A DNA stretch of 64,000 bases from positions 2,790,001 through 2,854,000 of the forward strand of contig OY761541.1 in NCBI GenBank assembly GCA_963664625.1, given 5' to 3'. Below are positions 31,088 through 45,425 of the stretch, in pieces. Made by a program: the position numbers and the translations under genes. The notes beneath the pieces are model-generated. The model was not told where the DNA came from. It searched no databases and worked only from the letters and a program-made list of their open reading frames with translations. The stretch's first letter is position 1; each line of letters opens with the position of its first letter. The DNA comes from CBDCFV01 sp963664625. GTDB taxonomy: Bacteria > Chloroflexota > Dehalococcoidia > Lucifugimonadales > UBA3495.

Positions 31088-31185
31088 ATCGGCACCGCCT
31101 TGATCGATGGTATCCCGGTCCCTGTCACTTCGCCGTGACGGACGGTCACCGGTCGGGATAACGTAATGTCGAGTCCGTCTATATT

Positions 31186-32184
31186 TTAACCAAAGGGGCG
31201 TTGCGTTTCATCAGGCGGGTCCCGGCGTAACGCGCCTATCAAGTCGCCAATGTTACTGACGCCTTCTTCCTCCATATAGACTTGCAGTTGCTCCAGGACG
31301 CGAAGCGGGGTTTCAAACTCCACCAGGTTGGCGCTGCCTATTTGCACTGCGGTCGCCCCGGCCAGGAAGTACTCCAGGGCGTGCTCGGCGGTGAAGATTC
31401 CCCCGACGCCGATGATCGGTATGTCTACGGCTTGGGCGGCGCGGTAGACAAGAGCAACGTTGACCGGGCGCAGACCATGTCCGGAAAGACCGCCGGTAAT
31501 GGCGCCCAGCACCGGGGTGCGGGAAGCCACGTCGATGCGCAGAGCGGGCACGGTGTTGCCGATGGTAATGGCGTCGACGCCGGCTTTGGCTGCGGCGCAC
31601 ACCACCTTGGCAATGTCAGGCACGTTGGGCGCCAGTTTCGCCAGCACCGGAAGGTCGGTGTTGGCCTTGACTGCCGTCACCGCTTCCGCCGTGAGGTCGG
31701 GGCTGTGCGCGAACAGGGCGCCGTTCTTTACATTGGGACAGCTAAGGTTAAGCTCCAGGGCCTGGAACCCGTCCACACCCTGGGTCATGGCCGTCATTTC
31801 GGAAAACTGGGCGACACTGTCCGCCGCCAAGCTCATGATGACGGTAGTGTCCATGTTCGCCCATTCGGGGGCCAAGTCGTTCAGGGCCGTTTCGATGCCG
31901 GGGTTGGCCAGCCCGATGGAGTTGAGAAAGATAACCTCTCCATCGTCAACGGCGCGACGATAGGAAGTTGGGTGCCACTGCGGCTCGGGATTGCCTTGCC
32001 GAGGATGCCGGGTGACCGTCTTGGGAACAACCGCTCCCAGTTGGTCCAACGGCATCTCAGGCGGGATTCCCCGCCCGTAGCCGTCGAACCCAAAGGTGCC
32101 GGAGGCGATCATGACCGGGTTCTTCAACTTCAGGTGGCGGGGGTTGTTAGGAGCCAAATCTACCTCTAACGCCACTGACTCCAC
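31186..32184 (-). CDS. pyrD: dihydroorotate dehydrogenase, class 1B-like
   Basis: Oxidises dihydroorotate to orotate in pyrimidine synthesis, with FMN. The 332-aa protein lacks the membrane anchor of class 2. The catalytic cysteine is in LELNLSCPNVK, with FMN/substrate motifs NPVMIASGTFGFDGYG, FLNSIGLANPG and PIIGVGGIFTAEHALEYFLAGATAVQIG. Start GTG 32184 follows GGAGGGGG. Class 1B normally works with the iron-sulfur subunit PyrK, which is not in the window. A MITE-like unit separates it from rpoC. Confidence 0.95.
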   Translation of the reverse strand: MESVALEVDLAPNNPRHLKLKNPVMIASGTFGFDGYGRGIPPEMPLDQLGAVVPKTVTRHPRQGNPEPQWHPTSYRRAVDDGEVIFLNSIGLANPGIETALNDLAPEWANMDTTVIMSLAADSVAQFSEMTAMTQGVDGFQALELNLSCPNVKNGALFAHSPDLTAEAVTAVKANTDLPVLAKLAPNVPDIAKVVCAAAKAGVDAITIGNTVPALRIDVASRTPVLGAITGGLSGHGLRPVNVALVYRAAQAVDIPIIGVGGIFTAEHALEYFLAGATAVQIGSANLVEFETPLRVLEQLQVYMEEEGVSNIGDLIGALRRDPPDETQRPFG

Positions 32185-32227
32185 GCTACCCCCTCCACAA
32201 CAGAACTGAAAACCACCGTTTGAACTA

Positions 32228-32350
32228 AGAGCCTATCCGAAAATACCCATCGTCACTCCCGCGAAAGCGGGAGTCCAGTGTGCCAAGTAGTGGATTCCCG
32301 CCTTCGCGGGAATGACGGAAAGTATCCAACTTGATTATCGGATAGGCTCT
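32228..32350. mobile_element. 123-bp MITE-like element with 13-bp terminal inverted repeats
   Basis: AGAGCCTATCCGA (32228-32240) is matched inverted by TCGGATAGGCTCT (32338-32350). Inside lie two dRS3-like palindromes in opposite orientation (32252-32277 and 32291-32316), so the whole can fold into a large cruciform. No ORF fits inside. It lies between pyrD and the rpoC stop, 15 bp after rpoC in the direction of transcription, where it may also act in transcript 3'-end formation. No clear target duplication. Confidence 0.65.
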
Positions 32351-32365
32351 AAACCGGGTTGGACG

Positions 32366-36654
<4,289 letters not shown>

Positions 36655-36655
<1 letters not shown>

Positions 36656-39600
36656 TAATCGGCCTCCAGCGGCTGGTAAAGCTCGGTATCGTCGGGTATT
36701 CCATGGAGCAGAGGAGGACGGGTGTCTTCGTTCAGCAACTCCACCGCAAGCCCCAGGCTTTGGAGTTCCTTCAAGAGCACGTTGAACGACTCGGGAACTC
36801 CCGGCTGTCCAATCGGCTCGCCCTTGACTACGGCTTCGTAAGTCTTGACCCTTCCCGCCACGTCGTCGGACTTTACGGTTAGAACCTCCTGCAGGTTGTA
36901 TGCCGCGCTGTATGCTTCCAGGGCCCATACCTCCATTTCGCCAAACCGTTGCCCGCCAAACTGGGCCTTGCCACCCAGAGGCTGCTGGGTGATCATGGAG
37001 TAAGGCCCGGTTGACCGGGCGTGAATCTTGTCTTCAACCAAGTGAATGAGTTTAAGTATGTAGATGTTGCCGACGGTCACCACTTGGTCGAAGGGTTCCC
37101 CGGTCCGTCCGTCGAACAGCTCGAATTTTCCAAACGTGGGAGGCGCCTTCCGGTCGGTCTGGTGTACCTGCAAGGCCTGCCGCTGCATCTCCTCAATGCT
37201 CATCCCGTCTGCGGAGATTCCTGCTTCCTCTTCCAGCCAAAGGCGCAGGCAAGCTTCCCTGGCCTCGCCGATGACCTGTTGATCGAACAGCCGTTTGCCG
37301 TTGTAGCCCTTCCTGTCCAGCCAGGACTCAACCCTTCTTTGGTCTATTACCGGGCCGGAGTGAGAGGATACGGTGTCTATGGCGTCGGCCTGCTGCACGA
37401 ACCATACTCTGGCCAAGGCGTCTTCAATGGCGTCGTCCCGCGCTCCGTCGAACACCGGGGTGCTGGCCCTGAAGTTGAGCATCCTGGCGGCCCATCCCAA
37501 GTGGGTCTCCAGCACCTGCCCCAGGTTCATCCGGGACGGCACACCGATCGGGTTCAGGATGATGTCCATTGGGGTGCCGTCGGCCAGGAAAGGCATATCC
37601 TCTTCCGGCAATATGCGGGCTACCACGCCCTTGTTGCCGTGACGCCCGGCCATCTTGTCGCCGACGGATATTTTCCGCGTCTGGGCAATCCAGACACGCA
37701 CCGCCTCGTTCACGCCGGGAGACAAGTCGTCCCGGTTGGTTCGATTCAGTACTTTGACCTCGATTACCTTGCCCCGCTCGCCGTGGGGGACGCGAAGCGA
37801 AGTATCTTTAACGTCCCGGGATTTTTCACCAAAGATGGCCCGCAACAGTTTTTCTTCGGCGGTCAGCTCGGTTTCGCCTTTGGGGGTTACCTTGCCGACC
37901 AGGATGTCTCCGGGGCCTACCTCCGCCCCAATGCGGATGATCCCCCGCTCGTCCAGGTCCCGGAGGCTGGTCTCGCCGACATTCGGTATATCCCGGGTGA
38001 TCTCCTCCGGCCCCAGCTTGGTCTCGCGGGCTTCCATCTCGTGCTTTTCTATGTGGGTGGACGTGAAGTAGTCCTCCTTGACCAGCCTTTCGCTGATGAT
38101 GATGGCGTCCTCGTAGTTGTACCCCTCCCAGGACATGAACGCCACCAGCACGTTTTGACCCAAGGCAAGCTCGCCGTCCTCGGTCGAGGAACTGTCGGCA
38201 AGGATGTCGCCCCTGGCCACCACGTCGCCGGCCGACACCGTAGGCCGCTGGTCGAAGCAGGTGCCTTGGTTGGTGCGGGCGAACTTGATCAGCGGATGGA
38301 CAACGTCGTTGCCCTCCACATCGGTCACGACTATCTCGCGGCCGGTCACCGAGGTGACCACGCCGTTGATTTGCGCCATCACTACTTGCCCGCTGTCGCG
38401 GGCCACCCGCTTCTCGATGCCGGTGCCTATCACCGGCGCTTGAGGCCGGAGCAAGGGCACGGCTTGGCGTTGCATGTTGGACCCCATCAGGGCCCGGTTG
38501 GCGTCGTCGTGCTCCAGGAAGGGGATCAATCCTGCCGAGACGCTCATAATCTGCATCGGCGAAACGTCCATCAAGTCCACGGTATCGGACGCCTCCTGCA
38601 TGTACGCCTCACCTACTCGCAACTCCACGCGGTCGTCCACGAACTGGTTGAGGCTGTCCAGGGCCGAATTGGCTTGGGCGATCCGGAACCTCTCCTCCTG
38701 GTCTGCGGAGAGGTAGATTATGTCCTCGTCCCCGCTGGCGACGAATGGCCGCACCTGGATCATGGTGCCTGCCGGCAACTGGCCCAAGGCGGCTATCCGG
38801 TTGGCGCCTATGGACCGGCCCTTGTTGACAATGACCTTTCCCGAAAGGTCCGTCACCGTTTCGGTCACGGTCCGGCCCTTGAGGTCCGGCGAAGTGCACG
38901 GCAGCGACTTGTACACCCGGCGGTACGGCGACTCGATGAACCCATACTGGTTCACCCGCGCGTAGGAAGCCAAGGAACTCAGCAGCCCGATGTTAGGTCC
39001 TTCAGGCGTTTCGATGGGACAAATACGTCCATAGTGTGAGAAGTGCACGTCCCGCACGTCGAACCCGGCCCTCTCCCTGGAAAGGCCGCCGGGACCCAAG
39101 GCCGACAAGCGGCGCTTGTGGGTCAACTCGGCCAGCGGGTTGGTCTGGTCCATGAATTGGGACAACTGGGAGCCGCCAAAGAACTCCCTTACCGCGGCCA
39201 CCACCGGGCGTATGTTCACCAACCCCTGAGGGGCGGCCGTTTCCGGGTCTACGAGAGTCATCTTCTCCTTGACCATGCGCTCCATGCGCAGCAGACCGAC
39301 CCTCACTTGGTTCTGCACCAGTTCGCCCACCGCCCTGACGCGGCGGTTGCCCAAGTGGTCTATGTCGTCCGGTTGCCCGTCTCCCTGGTTGACCCGGATC
39401 ATGGTGCGGATTACCGCCACCACATCATCAACGGTGAGGGTCATCAGGTCGGCATTCTCGGTCTGGCCAAGCCTTTGGTTCAGCTTGTGCCGCCCCACCT
39501 TTCCCAGGTCGTAGCGGCGCGGCGCAAAGAAAAGGTTCCGTATCAGGTTCCGGGAGTTTTCCAGGCTGGGCGGTTCACCGGGCCGCAACCGGCGGTAGAA

Positions 39601-40452
39601 CTCTATCTGAGCGTGGGCGACCCGTTTTGCCAGAGCCGAATCGAACTCCGCCTTCTCTGCTCCTTCTTCCACCTCGGAGTGCAGCCAGTCCCAAAGGTCT
39701 CTAAGGTCGTCATCCTTGAAGTTCATGTCCTTGGGATCGGCCACCGGGTCACGATCCAGGGTAGAGCGAATGTACTGGTGGTTCTCGTCGGTATCCACGT
39801 CGGCGAACAGGTCCAGGATTTCCTCGTCCGACGCGATGCCCAGGGCGCGAAGGAAGGTGGTGGCCGAGACCTTGCGCTTGCGGTCGACCTTGACGGAGAG
39901 CACATCCTTGGCGCTGGTCTCGAACTCCAGCCAAGCGCCCCTCGAGGGGATCAGCTTGGCGAAACAAAGGTTCCTGTTGCTGGCGGCGTTCCGTTCGTAG
40001 ACAAAATAGATGCCCGGAGAGCGCACCAACTGGCTTACCACCACGCGCTCGGCGCCGTTTATGATGAAGGTGCCGTTCCCGCTCATCATGGGGATGTCCC
40101 CCATGAAGATCTCCTGCTCCTTTATCTCCCCGGTGTCTTTCATCACCAAGCGGGTCTTTACGTACAACGGTTGAGAAAAGGTAATCTCCCGCTCCTTGCA
40201 CTCCTGCGGCGAGTACTTGGGATCGCGGAAATAATGGTCCTGAAAATGCAGTTCGTACTTCTTGGTGGTGTAGTCTGCAATGGGCGAGATTTCCCTGTAC
40301 ACTTCCTGCAAGCCGGAGTCCTTGAACCACTCATACGATTGAAGCTGGCTCTGTATGAGGTTCGGAACGTCCAGGACCTGCTCGATCCGGGAGTAGGTCT
40401 TCAACTCGGGAAGCGACGTGGTATGGCCATTCTGCGGAGCAGAAAATCCCAT
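36655..40452 (-). CDS. rpoB: DNA-directed RNA polymerase beta subunit
   Basis: The 1265-aa product starts at ATG 40452 behind AAGGAGAAAAGG; 20 further in-frame codons upstream are leader. Landmarks include VVVSQLVRSPGIYF, the rifampicin-region QLSQFMDQTNPLAELTHKRR...SALGPGGL with wild-type Asp, His and Ser residues, HYGRICPIETPEGPNIGLL, and the C-terminal GGKAQFGGQRFGEMEVWALEA. It heads an rpoB-rpoC operon without rplJ/rplL directly upstream, since an unrelated lipoprotein gene lies there. Transcription starts from the consensus promoter at 40587-40614. Confidence 0.98.
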
Positions 40453-40586
40453 TCCTTTTCTCCTTATGGGTGAGTGGATGCGTACGCCCAAGCGGCCTGA
40501 ATCAGGGCGCAAAAAGGGGCCAGGGGCTGGGGACTGTTGGAAAGATGACCGAAGACGCTAATTAAGGCATACGTCAGTAACCCTCT

Positions 40587-40614
40587 ATTATACACATGGG
40601 AAAAGGCTTGTCAA
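40587..40614 (-). promoter_or_regulatory. consensus sigma70 promoter of rpoBC
   Basis: On the minus strand a perfect TTGACA (40614-40609) and perfect TATAAT (40592-40587) are separated by 16 bp. The start point would be near 40580, about 130 bp before rpoB, leaving a leader that could carry control signals. It lies immediately downstream of the terminator of the preceding gene. Confidence 0.82.
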
Positions 40615-40626
40615 GGGTATATGCAG

Positions 40627-40667
40627 GCAAAAATCAGGGCAATCGCATTGATAACGCGATTGCCCTG
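40627..40667 (-). terminator. strong terminator of the RCC1-LRR lipoprotein gene
   Basis: A perfect 12-bp stem CAGGGCAATCGC (40635-40646) / GCGATTGCCCTG (40656-40667), read on the minus strand, is followed by ATTTTTGCC. It ends the upstream gene and isolates the rpoBC promoter. Confidence 0.85.
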
Positions 40668-40719
40668 GCGATTTCCTACCTACGTTTTTCTAACGTCAGC
40701 TATGTCCGCTATAAAGGGA

Positions 40720-43700
40720 CTATTTCGGCGTCTCCCCGCACACCATCCATAATTGGCTATTGGGAGTTTGAGGATAATCCGCCACGCACGAAAGCCACAT
40801 TGCTTCCTCCAGCGGATAATGCCTGGCGCCTTCGGGTATTTCGAGAAAATTATAGACGGCATCGTGCGTGCCTCTCACGTCCGTTAAGTCCAGGGAGTGC
40901 AATACGCTGAACAATTGCGCGTATTGCGCTACCTCAACGACGACATCAAACCACTGCCCTCCTTTGCTAATGCCCTCTGATAACGATGACAGCATACCGC
41001 TCAAACGCCGCTGGTTGCTGATTTCGGGGATTTGAAGCGCTAAGTCAGACAGCTCTCCGATCAGCTTCGCCTTGTCAGCGAGCGTCGCTTCCCCTGTGAT
41101 AAGACGATATGTTCCCTGTGTGACCTTAAAGCGAGTTCCCCATTCGGTATCCAAAATCTTGGCTTTGAAACCCAACGGGTCGTCGCTGACCAACGGATTT
41201 TTGCTGAGGTCCGTGTGCGTCATGTCCTCAAACCCGCTCAACACCCCCAGCACTGTGTCAAAGTCACCATCCAGTTCGTTGCCGGACAGGAACAGCCCGA
41301 TAACCTTGTTCGGCTCTTCCGGGGCGGTAATGACGCCGTGCCACTGGCTGATGGGATTGTTGCTGACCCAGTTAGCGTCCTCTCTCCAGTGCTCGCCTCC
41401 CGCCGTGTGATAGAGATCCTCAAGCCAGTGCTTGTCGGTGCAATTATCAAGATAGGCCGCCACTGCAAACCCCTCCGGCTTGCAGGTGAGCTTGGGATTC
41501 TTCAGCAGGCTGGACTTATTCCGGTCCAGTTCCAGTCCGGCCAGTGTGGGCGGCACCGCGCCCTCCAGGTTGTTCCCCGACAGGTCCAGCGCCGTTAGAT
41601 CAGGAAGGAAGCCCAACTCCGGCGGAATCCGCCCGCTCAAGCCGTGCTGGCCGCTGCGCCTGTTATCCGACAGGTCCATTTCGACCAGGTTCACCAGTTT
41701 TTCCCACTCGATGCCGCGGGGATGGTCCGGATTTTGTTTGCTTATATCCCCCCGGAAAGCATTGCCCGACAGGTCCAGGTGGGTGAGCTTGGTCAGTTGG
41801 TCCAGTTCCGGCGGCAAGGCGCTGCTCAAGTCATTGCCGGAAAGGTCCAAGTAAGTAAGGCCGGTCAAGTCGCCCAGCATCGCCAGCTTGTGATGCCCAA
41901 TGAGGACGCCGAGCTTGCGGATGCCATTGTTCAGGTTGTTGCCCGCAAGCTCCAGCCTGGTGACGCGGCCGTTCGAGTCAACGGTCACGCCGCACCATTC
42001 GCTGACGTCTGAGTTATCGTTGTCCACTTCCCACCGGGAGCATCCGCTCTCCCTATCCTGCAACTTCTCCCACTCCCATCCACCAGAGGCGCCGCCGCCG
42101 GTAAGGTTGTGGAGATCGACCAGAGCCTCCCGGTCTGCCTTCAACACCGCCCGCGGCGCTGGCGTCAGCACGACGCGTGGACGCCGACCCTCGCCGGGCG
42201 TTTCGGTGGGACCCGGTTCCGGCGTGGGTGCGTCTACGATGATCGTCGGTCCCGGAACGGGACCGCCAACAGTGGCGAACTCCCCGTCCGGCGGCGAGGC
42301 CTGGCCAAATCTATTATCACCCCAGCACTCGACGGAGCCGCCCACCTTCACCCCGCAGGTGTGAGAGTCCCCGGCGCTGACCGAGGTGAACTTCCCGGCC
42401 GGCGGAGATTCGTCCTGGAAACCGCCGCCCCAGCAATCTACGGAGCCGTCCCGCCTCAACCCGCAGATGTGATAGGAACCAATGCTGACGGAGGCGAGCT
42501 CCCCGGCCCACCGCCCAGCCCACATCATGAACTCGTTAGTGTAATGGCCCCAGCATTCGACGGAGCCGTCCACCTTCATCCCGCAGGCGTCACCACTCCC
42601 GGCACTGACCGAGGTGAACTCCCCGGACGGCGGCGTGTACCGGACAGATCCGTCACTAAACCAGCATTCGACGGAGCCATCCACCTTCACCCCGCAAGTG
42701 TGATCGCCCCCGGCGCTGATCGAGACGAACTTCCCGGCCGGCGGCTCGGCTAGGCCGACCAAGTTGCCCTGCCGGTCTATAATAGATCCCCAGCATTCGA
42801 CGAAGCCGTCCATCTTCACTCCGCAGGTGTAGCCATCCCCGGCGCTGACCGAGGTGAACCCCCCGGCCGGCGGCGTGGCCTGACCACCATAATTAAGCCC
42901 CCAACATTCTACGGAGCCGTCCACCTTCACCCCACAGGTGTGATAGCTCCCGGTGCTGACGGAGACGAAGTTCCCGGCCGGCGGCGTGGCCTGGCCATGT
43001 TCATCATTTCCCCAGCATTCTACGGAGCCGTCCACCTTCACCCCACAGGTGTGCGAGTTTTCTGGGACGGACGCAGATCCCCAGCATTTAACAGAGCCGT
43101 CCACCTTTACCCCGCAGGCTAGGAGCCCGCCGCTGACGGAGACGAACTTCCCGGTCGGCAGCATGGCCTCGACGTACAGCTCGATGTACTCAGTGCCCCA
43201 GCATTCTACTGTGCCGTCCGTCCTCACCCCGCAGATGGGCCCGTTTCCGACGCTGACCGAGGCGAACTCCCCGGCTGGCGGCGTGGCCTCGCCATACGGA
43301 TTATTGCCCCAGCATTCTACTGTGCCATCCATCCTCACCCCGCAGGTGTGCCAGTAGGCGCTGACCGAAGTGAACTCCCCGACTGGCGACTCGGCCTGGT
43401 CGCCATGAAAATCACGGCCCCAGCATTCTACGGAGCCGTCCTGTCTTACCCCGCAAGCGCGCACGTGCCAGATTGTGTGCGCCCCGACGCTGACGGAGGC
43501 GAACTCCCCGGCCGGGGGCTCGACCTCGACAAGGAAGCCAGGTCCCCAGCATTCTACTGTGCCGTCCACCTTCACCCCGCAGGTGTTCGCGCCCCCGACA
43601 CTGACGGAGGCGAACTCCCCGGACGGCGGCGCAACCCGGTCATCCTTAAAGCCAGGTCCCCAGCATTCTACTGTGCCGTCCTGCCTTATCCCGCAGGCGT

Positions 43701-44160
43701 GCGCGTCCCCGACGCTGACGGAGGCGAACTCCCCGGACGGCGGCGTGACATCGCCATCGTCAGCCGAGGGAACGCTTGCAGCGGGTTCGCTCCGCGGTGT
43801 GGCCGCCTCCTCGGTGGCCGCCGGACCGGAGGTGGGAGCGCCAACAGTGGCGAACGCCCTGGCCGGTGGTGTGGCCCGGCCATCGCCAGCCACGGGAACT
43901 CTCGCAACGGGCTCGCTTCGTGGCGTGGCCGCCTCCTCGGTGGCCGCAGGTTTGGGGGTGAGAGCCGGTTCCTGGGCCGGCGCCGTGGGTAGCGTTGCCG
44001 CGGCCGTCGGTGGGCGCGTGGGACGCTCGCTGACGTCTCGCTCCGGGGATGAGCCGCCCTCGCAGGCAGTCAGGGCCATGACCAGCAGCAGGGGCAGGAT
44101 GATAATCATCCGTAAGAATCGAGCAAAGGTTGTTTCGCCAAGCGCGCAATTAACTCGCAT
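40720..44160 (-). CDS. large lipoprotein with RCC1-like propeller repeats and leucine-rich repeats
   Basis: The 1146-aa surface protein starts at ATG 44160 behind GGAG. Its signal (MIIILPLLLVMALTAC) has a lipobox with Cys33. A Pro/Thr/Ala-rich linker (about 35-135) is followed by 13 tandem RCC1-like units of about 34-45 residues with consensus GEFxSVSxGxxHTCGVKxDGSVECWG, each with two cysteines; the seventh is shortened. After a second proline-rich linker comes a plant-like LRR region: EALVDLHNLTGG, GVTVDSNGRVTRLEL, LTYLDLSGNDL, LSGRIPPELGFLPDL. A helical C-terminal domain (about 1000-1146) is unrecognised. It is monocistronic. Likely role, by architecture only, is binding of proteins or polysaccharides at the cell surface. 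Confidence 0.88.
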   Translation of the reverse strand: MRVNCALGETTFARFLRMIIILPLLLVMALTACEGGSSPERDVSERPTRPPTAAATLPTAPAQEPALTPKPAATEEAATPRSEPVARVPVAGDGRATPPARAFATVGAPTSGPAATEEAATPRSEPAASVPSADDGDVTPPSGEFASVSVGDAHACGIRQDGTVECWGPGFKDDRVAPPSGEFASVSVGGANTCGVKVDGTVECWGPGFLVEVEPPAGEFASVSVGAHTIWHVRACGVRQDGSVECWGRDFHGDQAESPVGEFTSVSAYWHTCGVRMDGTVECWGNNPYGEATPPAGEFASVSVGNGPICGVRTDGTVECWGTEYIELYVEAMLPTGKFVSVSGGLLACGVKVDGSVKCWGSASVPENSHTCGVKVDGSVECWGNDEHGQATPPAGNFVSVSTGSYHTCGVKVDGSVECWGLNYGGQATPPAGGFTSVSAGDGYTCGVKMDGFVECWGSIIDRQGNLVGLAEPPAGKFVSISAGGDHTCGVKVDGSVECWFSDGSVRYTPPSGEFTSVSAGSGDACGMKVDGSVECWGHYTNEFMMWAGRWAGELASVSIGSYHICGLRRDGSVDCWGGGFQDESPPAGKFTSVSAGDSHTCGVKVGGSVECWGDNRFGQASPPDGEFATVGGPVPGPTIIVDAPTPEPGPTETPGEGRRPRVVLTPAPRAVLKADREALVDLHNLTGGGASGGWEWEKLQDRESGCSRWEVDNDNSDVSEWCGVTVDSNGRVTRLELAGNNLNNGIRKLGVLIGHHKLAMLGDLTGLTYLDLSGNDLSSALPPELDQLTKLTHLDLSGNAFRGDISKQNPDHPRGIEWEKLVNLVEMDLSDNRRSGQHGLSGRIPPELGFLPDLTALDLSGNNLEGAVPPTLAGLELDRNKSSLLKNPKLTCKPEGFAVAAYLDNCTDKHWLEDLYHTAGGEHWREDANWVSNNPISQWHGVITAPEEPNKVIGLFLSGNELDGDFDTVLGVLSGFEDMTHTDLSKNPLVSDDPLGFKAKILDTEWGTRFKVTQGTYRLITGEATLADKAKLIGELSDLALQIPEISNQRRLSGMLSSLSEGISKGGQWFDVVVEVAQYAQLFSVLHSLDLTDVRGTHDAVYNFLEIPEGARHYPLEEAMWLSCVADYPQTPNSQLWMVCGETPK

Positions 44161-44607
44161 GACATCTCCAAAAGCCTCGGGAAGGGCATTCCGTTACCTA
44201 AAGTTTGCGTGGGGGACTTGACCCGTGTGTGACCTCCGGTTCTTGAGAAGGTATATCAGTCTAATTATACCTATCATCACGCTACGTAATAACCTAATTG
44301 TACCTGCTGCCAATGAAAAAACAACCAAGCAACAGGTTAGGATATAACAACGTCGGGAAAACGGAGAACCTTCAGGGTGACCGTAGGCTGAAGCCTGGTT
44401 TAGCGTGTAAAAACGCTAATCCATGAAATGAAGGTAGGCAAGAGGAATAACGCTATGATTTCTCTATGATTACGCTATTATTACGGCGCAACGTGTCCCA
44501 CTGTTCCCGATGATAGTTTGACGCTGCCCACGCCGCCGTTATAATCGAACGTCAACAGACCCCGGCTATCGTCCCCTGGTTACGAACTTGAACGGCCATC
44601 AACCTGC
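44161..44607. other. 447-bp divergent control region with promoter and operator-like repeat
   Basis: On the minus strand a perfect -10 TATAAT (44269-44264) precedes the lipoprotein gene by about 100 bp; the -35 candidate TTATTA is weak. The -10 is overlapped by the 7-bp inverted repeat AGGTATA (44249-44255) / TATACCT (44266-44272). Two small hairpins lie near 44373-44420 (CTTCAG/CTGAAG and TTAGCG/CGCTAA). No ORF in the stretch has a start signal, and no clear promoter for the plus-strand gene at 44608 was found. Confidence 0.45.
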
Positions 44608-45183
44608 ATGAAAATCGGACTGATTTCAGACACCCACATGGCCGGCAACGGGCGCGACCTACCATCCCAAGTGATGGAGTCGTTTGCCGGGGTGGACCTG
44701 ATACTCCATTGCGGCGACTTGGAATGTCTGGGCGTGATGGACTACCTGGAGACGGTGGCCCCCGTCCTGGCGGTGCGCGGCTACGAAGACCCCACCGAGC
44801 CCGGCGACCGCTTGGCCCATACGACCCGCGTGGTGCAAGCCGGGGGCTTGGCCATCGGCATGGTGCACGACATCCAATGGCCCGGCCCAAGGATAGACAC
44901 CGGCCCGGACGGCGACAGACTGCGTTTGCCAGCGGGGCCTGCCAGGGACATTCTGGAGCGGAAGTTCAAGGAGCCGGTGGACATAGTGGTCTTCGGCGAC
45001 ACCCACGAGGAGTTGGTGTGCTACGCCGACGGGGTGTTGTTGGTCAACCCCGGCAGCCCGACCTATCCGGGCAAACGCCACCGGCCCGGCAGCCTTGGCA
45101 CGGTAGGGCTTCTTGAGATTGAAGGAAGGACTGCCGGAGTCCGGTTGATTGACTTGGAGAATACCAACGCAATCGCGTTTTAA
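44608..45183 (+). CDS. YfcE/MJ0936-type calcineurin-like phosphoesterase with altered metal site
   Basis: The 191-aa protein has the compact YfcE-like layout: KIGLISDTHMAGNG with Asp8 and His10, LILHCGDLECLGVMDYL, GLAIGMVHDIQ, VVFGDTHEELVCYADGVLLVNPGSPTYPG. The third motif, normally GNxD with a metal-binding Asn, reads VRGYEDP, and the usual GH(T/G)H before the C-terminus is reduced. Two-metal catalysis may therefore be altered or lost. Upstream gap has no clear promoter. Confidence 0.82.
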   Translation: MKIGLISDTHMAGNGRDLPSQVMESFAGVDLILHCGDLECLGVMDYLETVAPVLAVRGYEDPTEPGDRLAHTTRVVQAGGLAIGMVHDIQWPGPRIDTGPDGDRLRLPAGPARDILERKFKEPVDIVVFGDTHEELVCYADGVLLVNPGSPTYPGKRHRPGSLGTVGLLEIEGRTAGVRLIDLENTNAIAF

Positions 45184-45226
45184 CTATCGGTATACCAAGA
45201 TAGCCAAGTCTGCCGTAAATTCCTCC

Positions 45227-45372
45227 GTCATTCCCGCGAAGGCGGGAATCCGGGCCGGGGGCAGGCTTCGCGGGAATGACGGGAGAAGGGGGGCGGGAAT
45301 CCACACTGCCTAGCAACGACAAATTTGCCTAGCTTGGCGACCGATGGATTCCCGTTTCCACGGGAATGACGG
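45227..45372. repeat. cluster of three dRS3-like palindromes
   Basis: GTCATTCCCGCGAAGGCGGGAATCC (45227-45251), a partial inverted copy GCTTCGCGGGAATGACGG (near 45264-45282) and TGGATTCCCGTTTCCACGGGAATGACGG (45345-45372) fill the 242-bp gap between two genes. The first two form an inverted pair like that inside the MITE-like unit. Confidence 0.72.
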
Positions 45373-45425
45373 GGGCGATAGTGCGCGATGTTTGTCGGTA
45401 GTGCGCGACGTTTTGAGACAGTCTC

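Noticed and set aside
36656..36928. N-terminal extension of rpoC to give 1520 aa
   Set aside because: The extra 91 residues overlap the rpoB end and do not resemble RpoC; the TAATG overlap start at 36655 fits the family.
42280..43760. Possible CRISPR array because of regular repeats
   Set aside because: The repeats are coding, imperfect, 100-150 bp in period and translate to RCC1-like units; no short identical repeats with unique spacers.
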